Source of the DNA: Rhodospirillales bacterium
GTDB taxonomy: Bacteria > Pseudomonadota > Alphaproteobacteria > BOG-932 > Roseiterribacteraceae
Assembly: GCA_003165335.1 (NCBI GenBank)
Contig: PLTD01000127.1
Location: 62,001 to 126,000, forward strand
Direction: 5' to 3'
DNA length: 64,000 bases
Below are positions 11,401-22,397 of this stretch, one piece after another (the stretch's first letter is position 1; every line of letters starts with the position of its first letter). The position numbers and the translations under genes were made by a program. The notes under the pieces were generated by a model, which was not told the origin of the DNA, did no database searches, and saw only the letters and a program-made list of their open reading frames with translations.

Positions 11401-11539
11401 GATTCCCGCAGTGTTCACCTATTTCGACGATCTTCAGCTTTGGGTCGTGCCGCGCCTGAAGCGAATGTTGACCATCGATCAAGCGCATGCGCCCAAATCG
11501 GGCGGACCTCATACGCCGGTTCTCCCCGCGGCGGAGTAG
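8441..11539 (+). CDS. Efflux RND transporter permease subunit (AcrB/MexB-like)
   Basis: 1032 aa; [68 protein letters not shown]; overlaps adaptor by 4 bp. Confidence 0.96.
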   Translation: [1032 protein letters not shown]

Positions 11540-11551
11540 TCCGGTCGTAAT

Positions 11552-11575
11552 CCGCGCCATAGCCTTATGGCGCGG
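11552..11575. terminator. Stem-loop after RND operon, possible terminator
   Basis: CCGCGCCATA GCCT TATGGCGCGG perfect 10-bp stem; no strong T tract. Confidence 0.45.
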
Positions 11576-11625
11576 CGTTGCTTAGCATTGCCGAGTCGCA
11601 CGTCTAAGCGGGGAGTGGGTCGCGC

Positions 11626-12282
11626 ATGGATTTCTATACCGTCCTGATTTTTGTCCATGTACTGCTGTTCGCGGGCTGGTTCGGTGGACATTTGGGCGTC
11701 CTGGCTCTGCTGCGTCAGGCGCGATCGTCCCGGCTGGATCCCGAACATCGCGGCTTCACCCTTCGACTGGCGATGCGGCTTGACCGCATTCCGCGCACCG
11801 CCTTCGCTCTGATGCCCGCCGTCGGCCTTACGCTTGCACAAAGCTGGGGCTCTCCCGTCCGCGGCCCCTTCCTGGTTCTGGTTTGGGCGATTACCGCCGT
11901 CTGGGTCGTATTTGTTTGGGCAGTACCGCGCGAATCGGAAACGCCCCGCGCCCAGTTGCTGCGCAAGATCGAGGGGACGCTCATGGTGCTGGGCGGTCTC
12001 GCCTTCATCGCCTATGGCGGTTACCAACTCTATTGGGGTGACCAGCTCACAGGGAAATGGCTGGCGCTCAAGATGGCGCTGTTCGGGCTGGTTCCTTTGC
12101 CCACTTTGGAAATTGGCGAAGGGATGCATCGCCTTAGGCCTGCCCTGGATGAATTGTCGGCCACCCGCCAGCCGATCCCGCGCGAGATCGGGCGGGCGAT
12201 CGATATTGCATCTGTTGCGTCGATCGTTCTCTACGGGCTGCTGATCGCCGCGGCCTTCATCGGGGCGACCAAACCGATCTAA
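11626..12282 (+). CDS. Multi-pass membrane protein (CopD/DUF2269-like)
   Basis: MDFYTVLIFVHVLLFAGWFGGHLGVLALL; several TM segments. Confidence 0.55.
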   Translation: MDFYTVLIFVHVLLFAGWFGGHLGVLALLRQARSSRLDPEHRGFTLRLAMRLDRIPRTAFALMPAVGLTLAQSWGSPVRGPFLVLVWAITAVWVVFVWAVPRESETPRAQLLRKIEGTLMVLGGLAFIAYGGYQLYWGDQLTGKWLALKMALFGLVPLPTLEIGEGMHRLRPALDELSATRQPIPREIGRAIDIASVASIVLYGLLIAAAFIGATKPI

Positions 12283-12331
12283 ATCACCCGATTTCATATG
12301 AGATCGTAGAAGCCTGGGGTAACCCACTCAG

Positions 12332-12387
12332 GAGTCGATTAGAATCGCGAAGCATGCTTGTGCTGATTCGCGTCTCCGCGTAGAATC
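12332..12387. promoter_or_regulatory. Cluster of four GANTC (CcrM-type) sites upstream of aminotransferase-ftsK
   Basis: GAGTC 12332, GAATC 12342, GATTC 12365, GAATC 12383, with AAGCATGCTT palindrome at 12350-12359. Confidence 0.6.
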
Positions 12388-12431
12388 CGTTGCTGATTTG
12401 TCCGCGGGACGACCTGAAGGCAGGCTGTGAG

Positions 12432-13646
12432 ATGCTGAACGCTCGGCTGAGCGGAATGACCGACTATCCCTTTACCCGGCTTGCCGGGCTATTGGGAAAG
12501 GTCCCGCCCTATACAGGACGGCTGCCGCTCAATCTTGCGGTCGGCGAGCCGCAATCCCCACCCCCGGCCATGGTCGCCGACACGCTCGCGCGCCACGCGG
12601 ACGAATGGGGTCGATACCCACCCATCGCCGGCACGCCTGAGTTTCGCGCCGCGGTCGCGGGTTGGCTCGGCCGACGCTATAAACTTCCCACCGGGTCGAT
12701 CGACGTCGATCGCGCCATTCTGCCGGTCCAGGGTACCCGCGAGGCACTGTTTCAGATCGCCACGGTGGCCGCGGCCCATAACGGCCGCGACGATGCCGTC
12801 GTCCTGTTTCCCAATACCAGCTATGCCACCTATGCCGCCGCAGGTTATCTAGCCGGGGCCGAGGCGGTCGCGCTGTCCACGCGGCGTGAGAACAGTTTCC
12901 TGCCCTATCTGGATCAGCTCGATCCCGATCTGCTCGATCGTGCCGCTTTGATGTATCTGTGTTCTCCATCCAACCCGGAAGGTGCAGTCGCGGATATCGA
13001 TTATCTGCAAACGGCCATCGCGTTGGCGCGGAGACATAATTTTGTCCTTGCCGTCGATGAATGCTATGCGGAAATCTGGGATGAAGCGCCGCCGCCGGGC
13101 ACGCTTGAGGCCGCTGTTGGGCTCAAGGTCGAAGGCGACGATCCATTCGCCAATATCATCGTTTTCCACAGCCTGTCGAAGCGCTCGAGTGCTGCAGGAT
13201 TGCGCTCCGGCTTTGTCGCCGGCGACAGGCGGATCATCGCCCTGATGCAGCGATTGCGCACCTATTCGTCCAGCGCGCCGCCGCTGCCGATCTTGGCTGC
13301 CTCCGCGGCACTATGGTCGGACGAGGCTCATGCCGCCGAAATTCGCGACAGCTACCGCGCCAAGATCGATCTTGCTGAGACCGCGCTAGAAGGCGCCGTA
13401 GGTTTCTATCGACCCGCAGGCGGATTCTTCCTCTGGCTCGAAGTCGGCGATGGGGAACAGGCAGCGGTTCGCCTGTGGCGCGACGCGGCCATTCGCGTGC
13501 TGCCGGGCGCCTACCTGGGCCGTCCCGATGCGGACGGGGTCAATCCCGGTGACAGATTCATTCGTTTGGCTTTGGTCCACGACAATGCGACGCTCGGTCC
13601 TGCCTTAGGGCGCGTTGCCGAATTGCTTTCAACGGGGGGCCACTGA
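12432..13646 (+). CDS. dapC: Pyridoxal-phosphate aminotransferase (class I/II; DapC-like succinyldiaminopimelate aminotransferase)
   Basis: LNLAVGEPQSPPPAMV, RYPPIAGTPEFRAAVAGWLGRRY, VDECYAEIWDE, HSLSKRSSAAGLRSGF; ATG at 12432 preferred. Confidence 0.85.
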   Translation: MLNARLSGMTDYPFTRLAGLLGKVPPYTGRLPLNLAVGEPQSPPPAMVADTLARHADEWGRYPPIAGTPEFRAAVAGWLGRRYKLPTGSIDVDRAILPVQGTREALFQIATVAAAHNGRDDAVVLFPNTSYATYAAAGYLAGAEAVALSTRRENSFLPYLDQLDPDLLDRAALMYLCSPSNPEGAVADIDYLQTAIALARRHNFVLAVDECYAEIWDEAPPPGTLEAAVGLKVEGDDPFANIIVFHSLSKRSSAAGLRSGFVAGDRRIIALMQRLRTYSSSAPPLPILAASAALWSDEAHAAEIRDSYRAKIDLAETALEGAVGFYRPAGGFFLWLEVGDGEQAAVRLWRDAAIRVLPGAYLGRPDADGVNPGDRFIRLALVHDNATLGPALGRVAELLSTGGH

Positions 13647-13649
13647 TCG

Positions 13650-16046
13650 ATGCCTGCTTCAAGCGCCCGCACATTATCTCGCGGCTTGCCGCAACGCAGC
13701 CGCCCTTCGCGGTTTGCCGGGTTCGTGCCGACCAGCGCGGAGGCGTTTTTCCGCCGCCGACTGACCGAATTGACAGGCCTCGGCCAGATCGCGCTCGCAG
13801 CAGCCCTGATCGCAGCGCTGGTCACTTTCTATGCCGCCGACCCGTCCTGGGATTCGGCCCTGCCGGCGCGCTGGGCCCACCATGCACATAATCTGCTTGG
13901 GCTGCCGGGGTCTTATTTCGCCGATATCTTCATCCAGACGCTGGGCCTGGCGGCTTATCTTTTGCCAGCAGCGATTGCGGTCTGGGGCATGCGCCAATTG
14001 CGTCATCGCCGCAATGCGCCCTTGTGGCGGCGATTGGTTCTGCTGTTTCCCGGGCTGCTGTTCGCCGCTGCGGCCCTGTCCCCGCTGACGCCGTTTCCCG
14101 CGTGGCCGCTGGCCGCCAGCATGGGAGGCAGTGTCGGTCAGGCGATTCTCACTCTAGCCGCTAAAGGCCTGTCGCCCTTCCTCGGGGCCGTTGGCATTTG
14201 GGTCGCCTGGGCGATCGCCACAATTATGGGACTTATTCTGCTGTCGGCGGCGCTCGGAATCAGCTTCTCCGATTGGCGCGCCGGCTTTGCCGCCGTCGCG
14301 GGCGCTTTCAGCTGGCTCGGCAGACGGGTCGGCGCACTCAGGCCCGTTCGCGATGATGATTTGGCCCTTCCGGTTCGACCGAGGTCCGGCCAGCGGCGGC
14401 AGGAACCTGAGCTCGGCGGCAAGGTGACAGTCTTCGCGCCGGCTAAGGATCGCAAGCCGCCGCGCATTACAGCGGGCGCCAGGAAAGCCGAAGCGTCCGA
14501 TTCGCGCCAGCCGGCGCTGAACTTGCCTGAGCCCAGCGACTATATGCTGCCGCCGCATGACTTGCTGCAGGTCGCCCCGGCCGAATCCCGTTCCCCCGAA
14601 TTGAACGAGGATTTTCTGCAGCGCAATGCCGAACTGCTGGCCGGCGTGCTGGCAGACTTCGGTGTGAAGGGCGACATCGTCAATATCCGCCCCGGACCTG
14701 TCGTAACACTCTATGAACTCGAGCCGGCACCGGGCACCAAATCGTCCCGCGTCATCGGCCTTGCCGACGATCTGGCCCGCTCGATGAGCGCGCTGGCCGT
14801 GCGCGTTGCTGTCGTTCCCGGCCGCAATGTCATCGGTATCGAACTCCCGAACCAGAAGCGCGAAACAGTTTATATGCGCGAGATTCTGGAAAACGATAAT
14901 TACCAGGCCGGCCCGATCAAGCTGCCCCTGATTCTGGGTAAGGATATCGGCGGCCTGCCGGTTGTGGCCGATCTGGCGCGCATGCCGCACCTGCTGGTTG
15001 CAGGTACCACCGGCTCGGGCAAATCGGTCGCAATCAACACGATGATTCTGTCGCTGCTCTATCGCTTGCCGCCCGAACGCTGCCGCTTCATCATGGTCGA
15101 CCCCAAGATGCTGGAACTCTCAGTCTATGAGGGTATTCCGCACCTGTTGGCGCCGGTCGTGACCGATCCCCGAAAGGCTGTGGTCGCGCTCAAATGGACA
15201 GTGCGGGAAATGGAAGACCGCTATCGTGCCATGTCGAAGCTCGGCGTGCGCAATGTCGAAGGCTTCAATCAGCGTCTGCGCGAGGCGCGCGAAAACGGCG
15301 AGATGCTGACTCGCAAGGTCCAGACCGGATTCGACGCCGACACCGGCAAACCGGTGTTCGAGGATCAAGCCTTCGACCTGAAGGAACTGCCCTATATCGT
15401 GGTGGTGGTCGACGAGTTCGCCGACCTGATGCTGGTCGCGGGCAAAGACATCGAGGGCGCAATCCAGCGTCTGGCGCAGATGGCGCGCGCCGCCGGCATT
15501 CATCTGATCATGGCTACCCAACGCCCGTCGGTCGATGTCATCACCGGCACTATCAAGGCCAACTTTCCCACCCGAATCAGCTTCCAGGTCACCTCCAAGA
15601 TCGACAGCCGCACTATCCTGGGCGAATCCGGAGCCGAACAGCTTCTGGGTCAGGGCGACATGCTCTATATGGCGGCCGGCGGCAGGGTGACCCGCGTGCA
15701 CGGGCCTTTCGTGCGCGACCAGGAGGTCGAAAAGGTCGTCGCCTATCTCAAGACCCAGGGCGAGCCAGACTATGTCGATGAGGTGACCGAGGACGACGAA
15801 CTGCTCGACGACATGGCTTTGGCCTTGGGCGAAGAGGGCGGCGGGTCGGGCGACGATCTCTATGATCAGGCGGTTGCCTTGGTTGCCCGCGAAGGCAAGG
15901 CCTCGACCAGCTTCGTCCAGCGCCATCTTCAGATCGGCTATAACCGCGCTGCGCGATTGATCGAAAAGATGGAAAAGGAAGGCGTGGTCTCGACCGCCAA
16001 CCATGTCGGCAAACGCGAGGTCCTGGTCGGCAATCACGCGGACTAG
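13650..16046 (+). CDS. ftsK: DNA translocase FtsK/SpoIIIE
   Basis: N-terminal TMs; HLLVAGTTGSGKSVAINTMI (Walker A), IVVVVDEFADLMLVAGKDIEG, IMATQRPSVDVITGTIKANFPTRISFQV; C-terminal gamma winged helix. Confidence 0.97.
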   Translation: MPASSARTLSRGLPQRSRPSRFAGFVPTSAEAFFRRRLTELTGLGQIALAAALIAALVTFYAADPSWDSALPARWAHHAHNLLGLPGSYFADIFIQTLGLAAYLLPAAIAVWGMRQLRHRRNAPLWRRLVLLFPGLLFAAAALSPLTPFPAWPLAASMGGSVGQAILTLAAKGLSPFLGAVGIWVAWAIATIMGLILLSAALGISFSDWRAGFAAVAGAFSWLGRRVGALRPVRDDDLALPVRPRSGQRRQEPELGGKVTVFAPAKDRKPPRITAGARKAEASDSRQPALNLPEPSDYMLPPHDLLQVAPAESRSPELNEDFLQRNAELLAGVLADFGVKGDIVNIRPGPVVTLYELEPAPGTKSSRVIGLADDLARSMSALAVRVAVVPGRNVIGIELPNQKRETVYMREILENDNYQAGPIKLPLILGKDIGGLPVVADLARMPHLLVAGTTGSGKSVAINTMILSLLYRLPPERCRFIMVDPKMLELSVYEGIPHLLAPVVTDPRKAVVALKWTVREMEDRYRAMSKLGVRNVEGFNQRLREARENGEMLTRKVQTGFDADTGKPVFEDQAFDLKELPYIVVVVDEFADLMLVAGKDIEGAIQRLAQMARAAGIHLIMATQRPSVDVITGTIKANFPTRISFQVTSKIDSRTILGESGAEQLLGQGDMLYMAAGGRVTRVHGPFVRDQEVEKVVAYLKTQGEPDYVDEVTEDDELLDDMALALGEEGGGSGDDLYDQAVALVAREGKASTSFVQRHLQIGYNRAARLIEKMEKEGVVSTANHVGKREVLVGNHAD

Positions 16047-16054
16047 GTCGGAAC

Positions 16055-17278
16055 TTGACCGCTCCCGGATCCCGGATTCAGCGATACTTCTCCGGGCTAT
16101 CGCGCAACACCTATCTTCTCGCGTTATCCAGTCTGTTCAGCGACATCTCGACCGAGATGCTCTACCCGGTTTTGCCGGTCTATCTGACGCAAATGCTGCA
16201 CGCGACGGGCGGCGTCATCGGCCTGATCGACGGCTTTGCCCAGGCCACTCAGAATATCGTGCAGGGCTTCTCCGGCACGTTTTCGGACAGGCTGCAACGG
16301 CGCAAATCGGTTGCGCTTGCCGGCTATTTTCTTGCGGCGATCGCAAAGCCGCTGATGGGGTTTTCCACAGTTTGGCAAGGCGTCTTCGGCGCTCGATTGC
16401 TGGATCGGCTTGGCGCCGGAATCCGCTCCGCCCCGCGCGACGCGCTTATCGCGTCCTCAGTTGAGCGAAAGGACAGAGGCAGAGCTTTCGGGCTGGAGGG
16501 TTTCGGCGATAATGCCGGTGCCTTTCTGGGCCCGCTGCTGGCTGTTTCCCTGCTTTATGTGCTGCACATCGGGATGCGCCCCATTTTTTATCTGGCGATC
16601 ATTCCCGGGCTATTGGCGTTTTTTATGGTTCTGCTGGTAAAGGAGCACCCAACAGCGACAAAGGCCGCATCGAAGATCAGTTTCGGGCTGGGACAGTTTC
16701 CGAAAAGCTATTGGCGGTATCTGCTGGTGACCGCCCTATTCGGTATCGGCAACTCCAGCAACGCATTTCTGATTCTGCGGACACGCGAAATCGGCATCCC
16801 GCTGGAAACGACGATTCTGATCTATGCGGCATTCAATCTCGTGGCGGCTTTGATTTCCTACCCGGCAGGGACGTTTTCGGACAGTTGGGGAAGAAAGACG
16901 ATCCTGCTCGCGGCTTTCGTCATCTTCTTGATCGTCTATCTCGGCTTTGCCCTCACTCAAAACGTGCTTCTGATCGGCGCCTTGTTCGTCTTCTACGGGT
17001 TGTATCAAGGGATATTCCGTGCGGTCGGCAAAGCGCTTGCCCTGGACTTTGTGCCGGACCATCTGCGGGCCAGCGGTGTGGGCTGGTACAGCACCACGGT
17101 GGGTCTGCTGCAACTTCTTGCCAGCATCGTCGCAGGAACCCTGTGGGACCGATTGGGACACGTCGCGGTGTTCTATTATGGTGCTGTCTTCGCAACAGTC
17201 GGCAGCATTGCATTGCTTTTGCTTATTCCGGGGGAACCCGATCGCTCCGACCGGGCAACGCAATCGGCACCTAAGTGA
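16055..17278 (+). CDS. MFS transporter
   Basis: 12-TM pattern, LSSLFSDISTEMLYPVLPVYL, GAGIRSAPRDALIA; TTG start at 16055. Confidence 0.9.
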   Translation: MTAPGSRIQRYFSGLSRNTYLLALSSLFSDISTEMLYPVLPVYLTQMLHATGGVIGLIDGFAQATQNIVQGFSGTFSDRLQRRKSVALAGYFLAAIAKPLMGFSTVWQGVFGARLLDRLGAGIRSAPRDALIASSVERKDRGRAFGLEGFGDNAGAFLGPLLAVSLLYVLHIGMRPIFYLAIIPGLLAFFMVLLVKEHPTATKAASKISFGLGQFPKSYWRYLLVTALFGIGNSSNAFLILRTREIGIPLETTILIYAAFNLVAALISYPAGTFSDSWGRKTILLAAFVIFLIVYLGFALTQNVLLIGALFVFYGLYQGIFRAVGKALALDFVPDHLRASGVGWYSTTVGLLQLLASIVAGTLWDRLGHVAVFYYGAVFATVGSIALLLLIPGEPDRSDRATQSAPK

Positions 17279-17730
17279 ACCGCGGCAATCCTCCAAAGCC
17301 CGAGGTCATCGGTATCGACCATATCTATATCGCCGTTTCGGATGTGGCGACGTCTGAGGGTTTCTACGACCGACTGATGGGTGTTCTGGGGTTCCGCAAG
17401 AACAGCTTCGACATCGGCCGCGACCACCATATCCAATATTACAATCGCCATTTCGGCTTTGTGTTGAGACCGGCGCGAGGCGGAACGCACGATCCCTATA
17501 GTCCCGGTCTGCATCATCTATGCTTGCGCGTGGATAGCGCCGAGGACGTCGCCGATGCAGCGGCCGGGATCCGGCAGGCGGGCATCGATGTAACAGAGCC
17601 CAAACTCTACCCCGAATATGCGCCGGACTATTGCGCCATATTCCTATCCGACCCCGATGGGGTGCGGCTCGAGATCACGAACTATCGCCAGGAACGACGG
17701 GATCGGCACGATCGGTGGACGGAATCATAG
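17275..17730 (+). CDS. VOC (glyoxalase/bleomycin resistance/dioxygenase) superfamily protein
   Basis: IDHIYIAVSDVATSEGFYDRLMGVLGF, HHLCLRVDSAEDV, DPDGVRLEITN; overlaps preceding stop. Confidence 0.9.
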   Translation: MNRGNPPKPEVIGIDHIYIAVSDVATSEGFYDRLMGVLGFRKNSFDIGRDHHIQYYNRHFGFVLRPARGGTHDPYSPGLHHLCLRVDSAEDVADAAAGIRQAGIDVTEPKLYPEYAPDYCAIFLSDPDGVRLEITNYRQERRDRHDRWTES

Positions 17731-18163
17731 GCGCCGTCACGCCGAATTTATTCAGCAGCGACCGCACCAGCCCAAAGACCGGCTCAAGCACATAGGCCAG
17801 CCGGTGGCTGTACCCGACCTCATAGAGGCCGTGGCTGGTTTCCCAGTTCAAGAGGGTTTCGCGGGCCATTTCGTTGATCATCGCCTCAAGTTCGCGCACT
17901 CGTGTCGCTGCGGCCAGCGTATCGAATTCGATCAGCCTGAAAACGAAATACAGCAGGCTGCAGATGATAAGGAACAGGATGACGCCAGCCGGCGGGAAGG
18001 CCGTATAGACCAGCGTGGTGGCGGCGAGGGTCGCGGGCACGCTGATGACGCAATATTGGTTGAACACCGAGTTTCTCTGCATGATCTCGGTACGCAGCGA
18101 GTTGTACTCAAACAGCAAGGCTTGGACCTTGTCTGTCGTCGACATCGGCGAATGAGCAGTCAT
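17675..18163 (-). CDS. Hypothetical membrane protein (two TM segments)
   Basis: 162 aa, ISVPATLAATTLVYTAFPPAGVILFLIICSLLYFVF; converges with and overlaps VOC gene by 56 bp. Confidence 0.55.
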   Translation of the reverse strand: MTAHSPMSTTDKVQALLFEYNSLRTEIMQRNSVFNQYCVISVPATLAATTLVYTAFPPAGVILFLIICSLLYFVFRLIEFDTLAAATRVRELEAMINEMARETLLNWETSHGLYEVGYSHRLAYVLEPVFGLVRSLLNKFGVTAPMIPSTDRADPVVPGDSS

Positions 18164-18317
18164 CGGCGCCCCACCTCATCATGGCCAGCGATCAGCTTAC
18201 GGTAACCCCGAATTATGTTGGATCGCAATAACATCGCTGGGCGAGCCGGCAGGAATATTGCGCGCTTTGCCCCAACTGCTAGGTTGCACAAAGCAGACCG
18301 AAGGAAGGAAACGCCGA

Positions 18318-19292
18318 ATGGCGAACTGGACGCATCGTTACGGGAAAATCAACGGCATCGACATGCATTGGGTTGAGGAGGGCGAGGGGCCGCTCGTCAT
18401 TCTCTGCCATGGTTTCCCCCATCTTTGGTTCAGTTGGCGACACCAGATTGCGGTCATTGCGGCGGCAGGCTGGCGGGTGCTCGCACCCGACATGCGCGGC
18501 ATGGGCCAAACCGAGGCGCCGGCGGACACCAGCCAGTATGACTGCGATCATACGGTCGGCGATCTGATCGGGCTGATGGATCATTACGGAGAAAAGCAGG
18601 CCGTATTCGCCGGTCTCGATTTCGGTGTCTTCGCGGCCTATGACCTCGCCTTCCGTCATCCCGAACGGGTGCGGGCCCTGATCGGGCTGGAGAACCCAGT
18701 GACCCCCCACAACCCCGCTATTTCACCCTTGGACGAATCGCGGGAGATGTCGAAGAAGCATTTCACCCACATCACCTATTTCGAGCCCTACGGCCCCGCC
18801 GACGCAGACCTTGGAAACAACGTGCGGGACTTTCTGACGAAGGTCTATTACGCGCTCTCGGGAGATTATCATCTGCTCGATATGTGGAATCACCCGCCCG
18901 GTACGAGCTATCGCAACGCCTTGCCGCCGAACCCGCCGCCCCTTCCCTGGTATTGGCTGAGCGAGCTGGAGTTGGAGTTTTATATCTCCGAATATAGCCG
19001 CTCCGGCTTCACCGGCGGGCTGAACTGGTATCGCGCGATGGACTTGCGATGGCATCAGCGCAAGCAGTTCGAGGGCAAGAAGAACTCTGCGCCTTTCTTC
19101 TTCATCGGCAGTGAGCACGACGTTGATCTTGAGGGCTTTCACGGCGACGATCCGTTGGGTCAGCTCAAGAACCAATACAGCGACATTCGTGCAGTCGAGA
19201 TGATCGGCCATGCCGGTCATATGGTTCAGATGGAGCGGGCCGAGGAGGTTAACGCCCTGATGCTGAAGTTCCTGGCGACGCTGAAGGCTTAA
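18318..19292 (+). CDS. Alpha/beta hydrolase (epoxide hydrolase / haloacetate dehalogenase-like)
   Basis: ILCHGFPHLWFSWRHQIAVIAAAGWRVLAPDMRGMGQTEAP, FAGLDFGVFAAYDLAFRHPERV, C-terminal GHAGHMVQME; ATG 18318. Confidence 0.93.
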   Translation: MANWTHRYGKINGIDMHWVEEGEGPLVILCHGFPHLWFSWRHQIAVIAAAGWRVLAPDMRGMGQTEAPADTSQYDCDHTVGDLIGLMDHYGEKQAVFAGLDFGVFAAYDLAFRHPERVRALIGLENPVTPHNPAISPLDESREMSKKHFTHITYFEPYGPADADLGNNVRDFLTKVYYALSGDYHLLDMWNHPPGTSYRNALPPNPPPLPWYWLSELELEFYISEYSRSGFTGGLNWYRAMDLRWHQRKQFEGKKNSAPFFFIGSEHDVDLEGFHGDDPLGQLKNQYSDIRAVEMIGHAGHMVQMERAEEVNALMLKFLATLKA

Positions 19293-19757
19293 CTAACGCC
19301 GGCTGGCCTGCACCGCGCGGCCGAGACTCTCGAGCGCAGCGCGCAACTCGCCGTCGGGAACGGCCTGGGTCAGTTCGACCAGCTGGGATTCCTCGACGGG
19401 GCTCAAGGGGCGCAGATTGGCCATCGGCGGCATGCGCGTCGGCGGACGCTGCACCAGCTTGATCCGCGCCACGGCGCGATAGCCGAAAACGGCGTTTACC
19501 CGCTCGATCAACTGGGGCATCGAATGCTGCACCTCGATGGCACGGGCCGGAACGATATCGATGGTGAGCGTGGCATCCGTGCGCTCGCCGCGCGGGAAGG
19601 CGAGCTTCACCGGCGCCGTCACCTGGCCCAGATCGGCACCAACGATCAGCGGCCAGTCGGTGACCAGCTTTCCATAGCCCAGGCCTTTTTTTCCCAGAGC
19701 TTTGCCGGCGACACCGGGAATCATGCGTGACATATGGCGGGGACCGGACATGGTCAT
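19293..19757 (-). CDS. DUF721 (DciA-like) family protein
   Basis: KGLGYGKLVTDWPLIVGADLGQVTAPVKL..., LTIDIVPARAIEVQHSMPQLIERVNAVFGYRAVARIKL; divergent from mutY. Confidence 0.8.
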   Translation of the reverse strand: MTMSGPRHMSRMIPGVAGKALGKKGLGYGKLVTDWPLIVGADLGQVTAPVKLAFPRGERTDATLTIDIVPARAIEVQHSMPQLIERVNAVFGYRAVARIKLVQRPPTRMPPMANLRPLSPVEESQLVELTQAVPDGELRAALESLGRAVQASRR

Positions 19758-19771
19758 GTTATAGGCTTCTC

Positions 19772-20847
19772 ATGCCTACGACCGCTAGAGCAACGAAGAC
19801 GCAGGATCTCTCAAGCCAGTTATTGGACTGGTACGATCGGCACCGCCGCGTATTGCCTTGGCGCGCGCCTGCGGGGAAGCTGACTGAGCCTTACGCCGTC
19901 TGGCTGTCGGAAATCATGCTTCAACAGACCACCATTGCTGCGGTCATCCCCTATTTCCTGCGTTTCCTGCAACGCTGGCCGTCGGTCGCCGATCTGGCTG
20001 CGGCTCCATTGGACGACGTGCTGACCGAATGGGCGGGCCTGGGCTACTACGCGCGTGCCCGCAATCTGCACGCCTGCGCCAAGGCCGTGGTCGAGCGCCA
20101 CGGCGGCATCTTCCCTGCCGACCGAGAGGCGCTGAAGGCTCTGCCGGGCATCGGCGATTATACCTCCGGCGCGATTGCCGCGATCGCCTTCGATATTCCG
20201 GCTGCTGCTATCGACGGGAATGCCGAACGCGCTCTTTCGCGCCTGTTCGATATCGAAACGCCGATGCCGCTCGCCAAACCCGAACTGCGGCGGATCGGCG
20301 AATCGTTGGTGCCGGCGGATCGGCCGGGTGATTTCGCCCAGGCTCTGATGGACCTGGGGTCGACAGTCTGCACGCCGCGCAAGCCGGGCTGCGTGCTGTG
20401 CCCCTGGCGTGAACCGTGCCGTGCCCTTGCTTTGGGCATCGCCGAGAGCCTGCCGCGCAAGGCTGAGAAAGCCGTCAGGCCTCACCGGGCCGGAACCGCC
20501 TTCTGGGTTGTCGACGACACAGGCGCGGTATTGCTTAGGCGGCGGGCGGAAAAGGGGCTGCTGGGGGGCATGATCGAGGTGCCGTCGACCGAATGGGGGC
20601 CGACGCCGCCTTCGCCATCCGACGCCAGGTCCGCCGCACCGCTGGAAACCGACTGGCGGGTGCTTCCGGGCCAGGTGCGGCATGTCTTTACCCATTTCGA
20701 GCTGACCTTGACCGTCTGGACGGGGAGGGTCTCAGGGCGCGGCGACGCAAAGCTGGGCATGTGGGTAAAACCCGATAAGTTCGGGGACTATGCCCTACCT
20801 AGCCTCATGATGAAGGTCGTGAGACACGCTATGACTAAGGCCGGCTG

Positions 20848-20851
<4 letters not shown>
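19772..20851 (+). CDS. mutY: A/G-specific adenine glycosylase
   Basis: LPWRAPAGKLTEPYAVWLSEIMLQQTTIAAVIPYF, HhH LPGIGDYTSGAI, CTPRKPGCVLCPWREPC 4Fe-4S ligands, NUDIX-like C-term. Confidence 0.96.

Positions 20852-22397
<1,546 letters not shown>

Noticed and set aside
14154-16037. Long minus-strand ORFs (278 and 305 aa) opposite ftsK
   Set aside because: Antisense shadows of conserved FtsK coding sequence; composition typical of reverse-frame translation.
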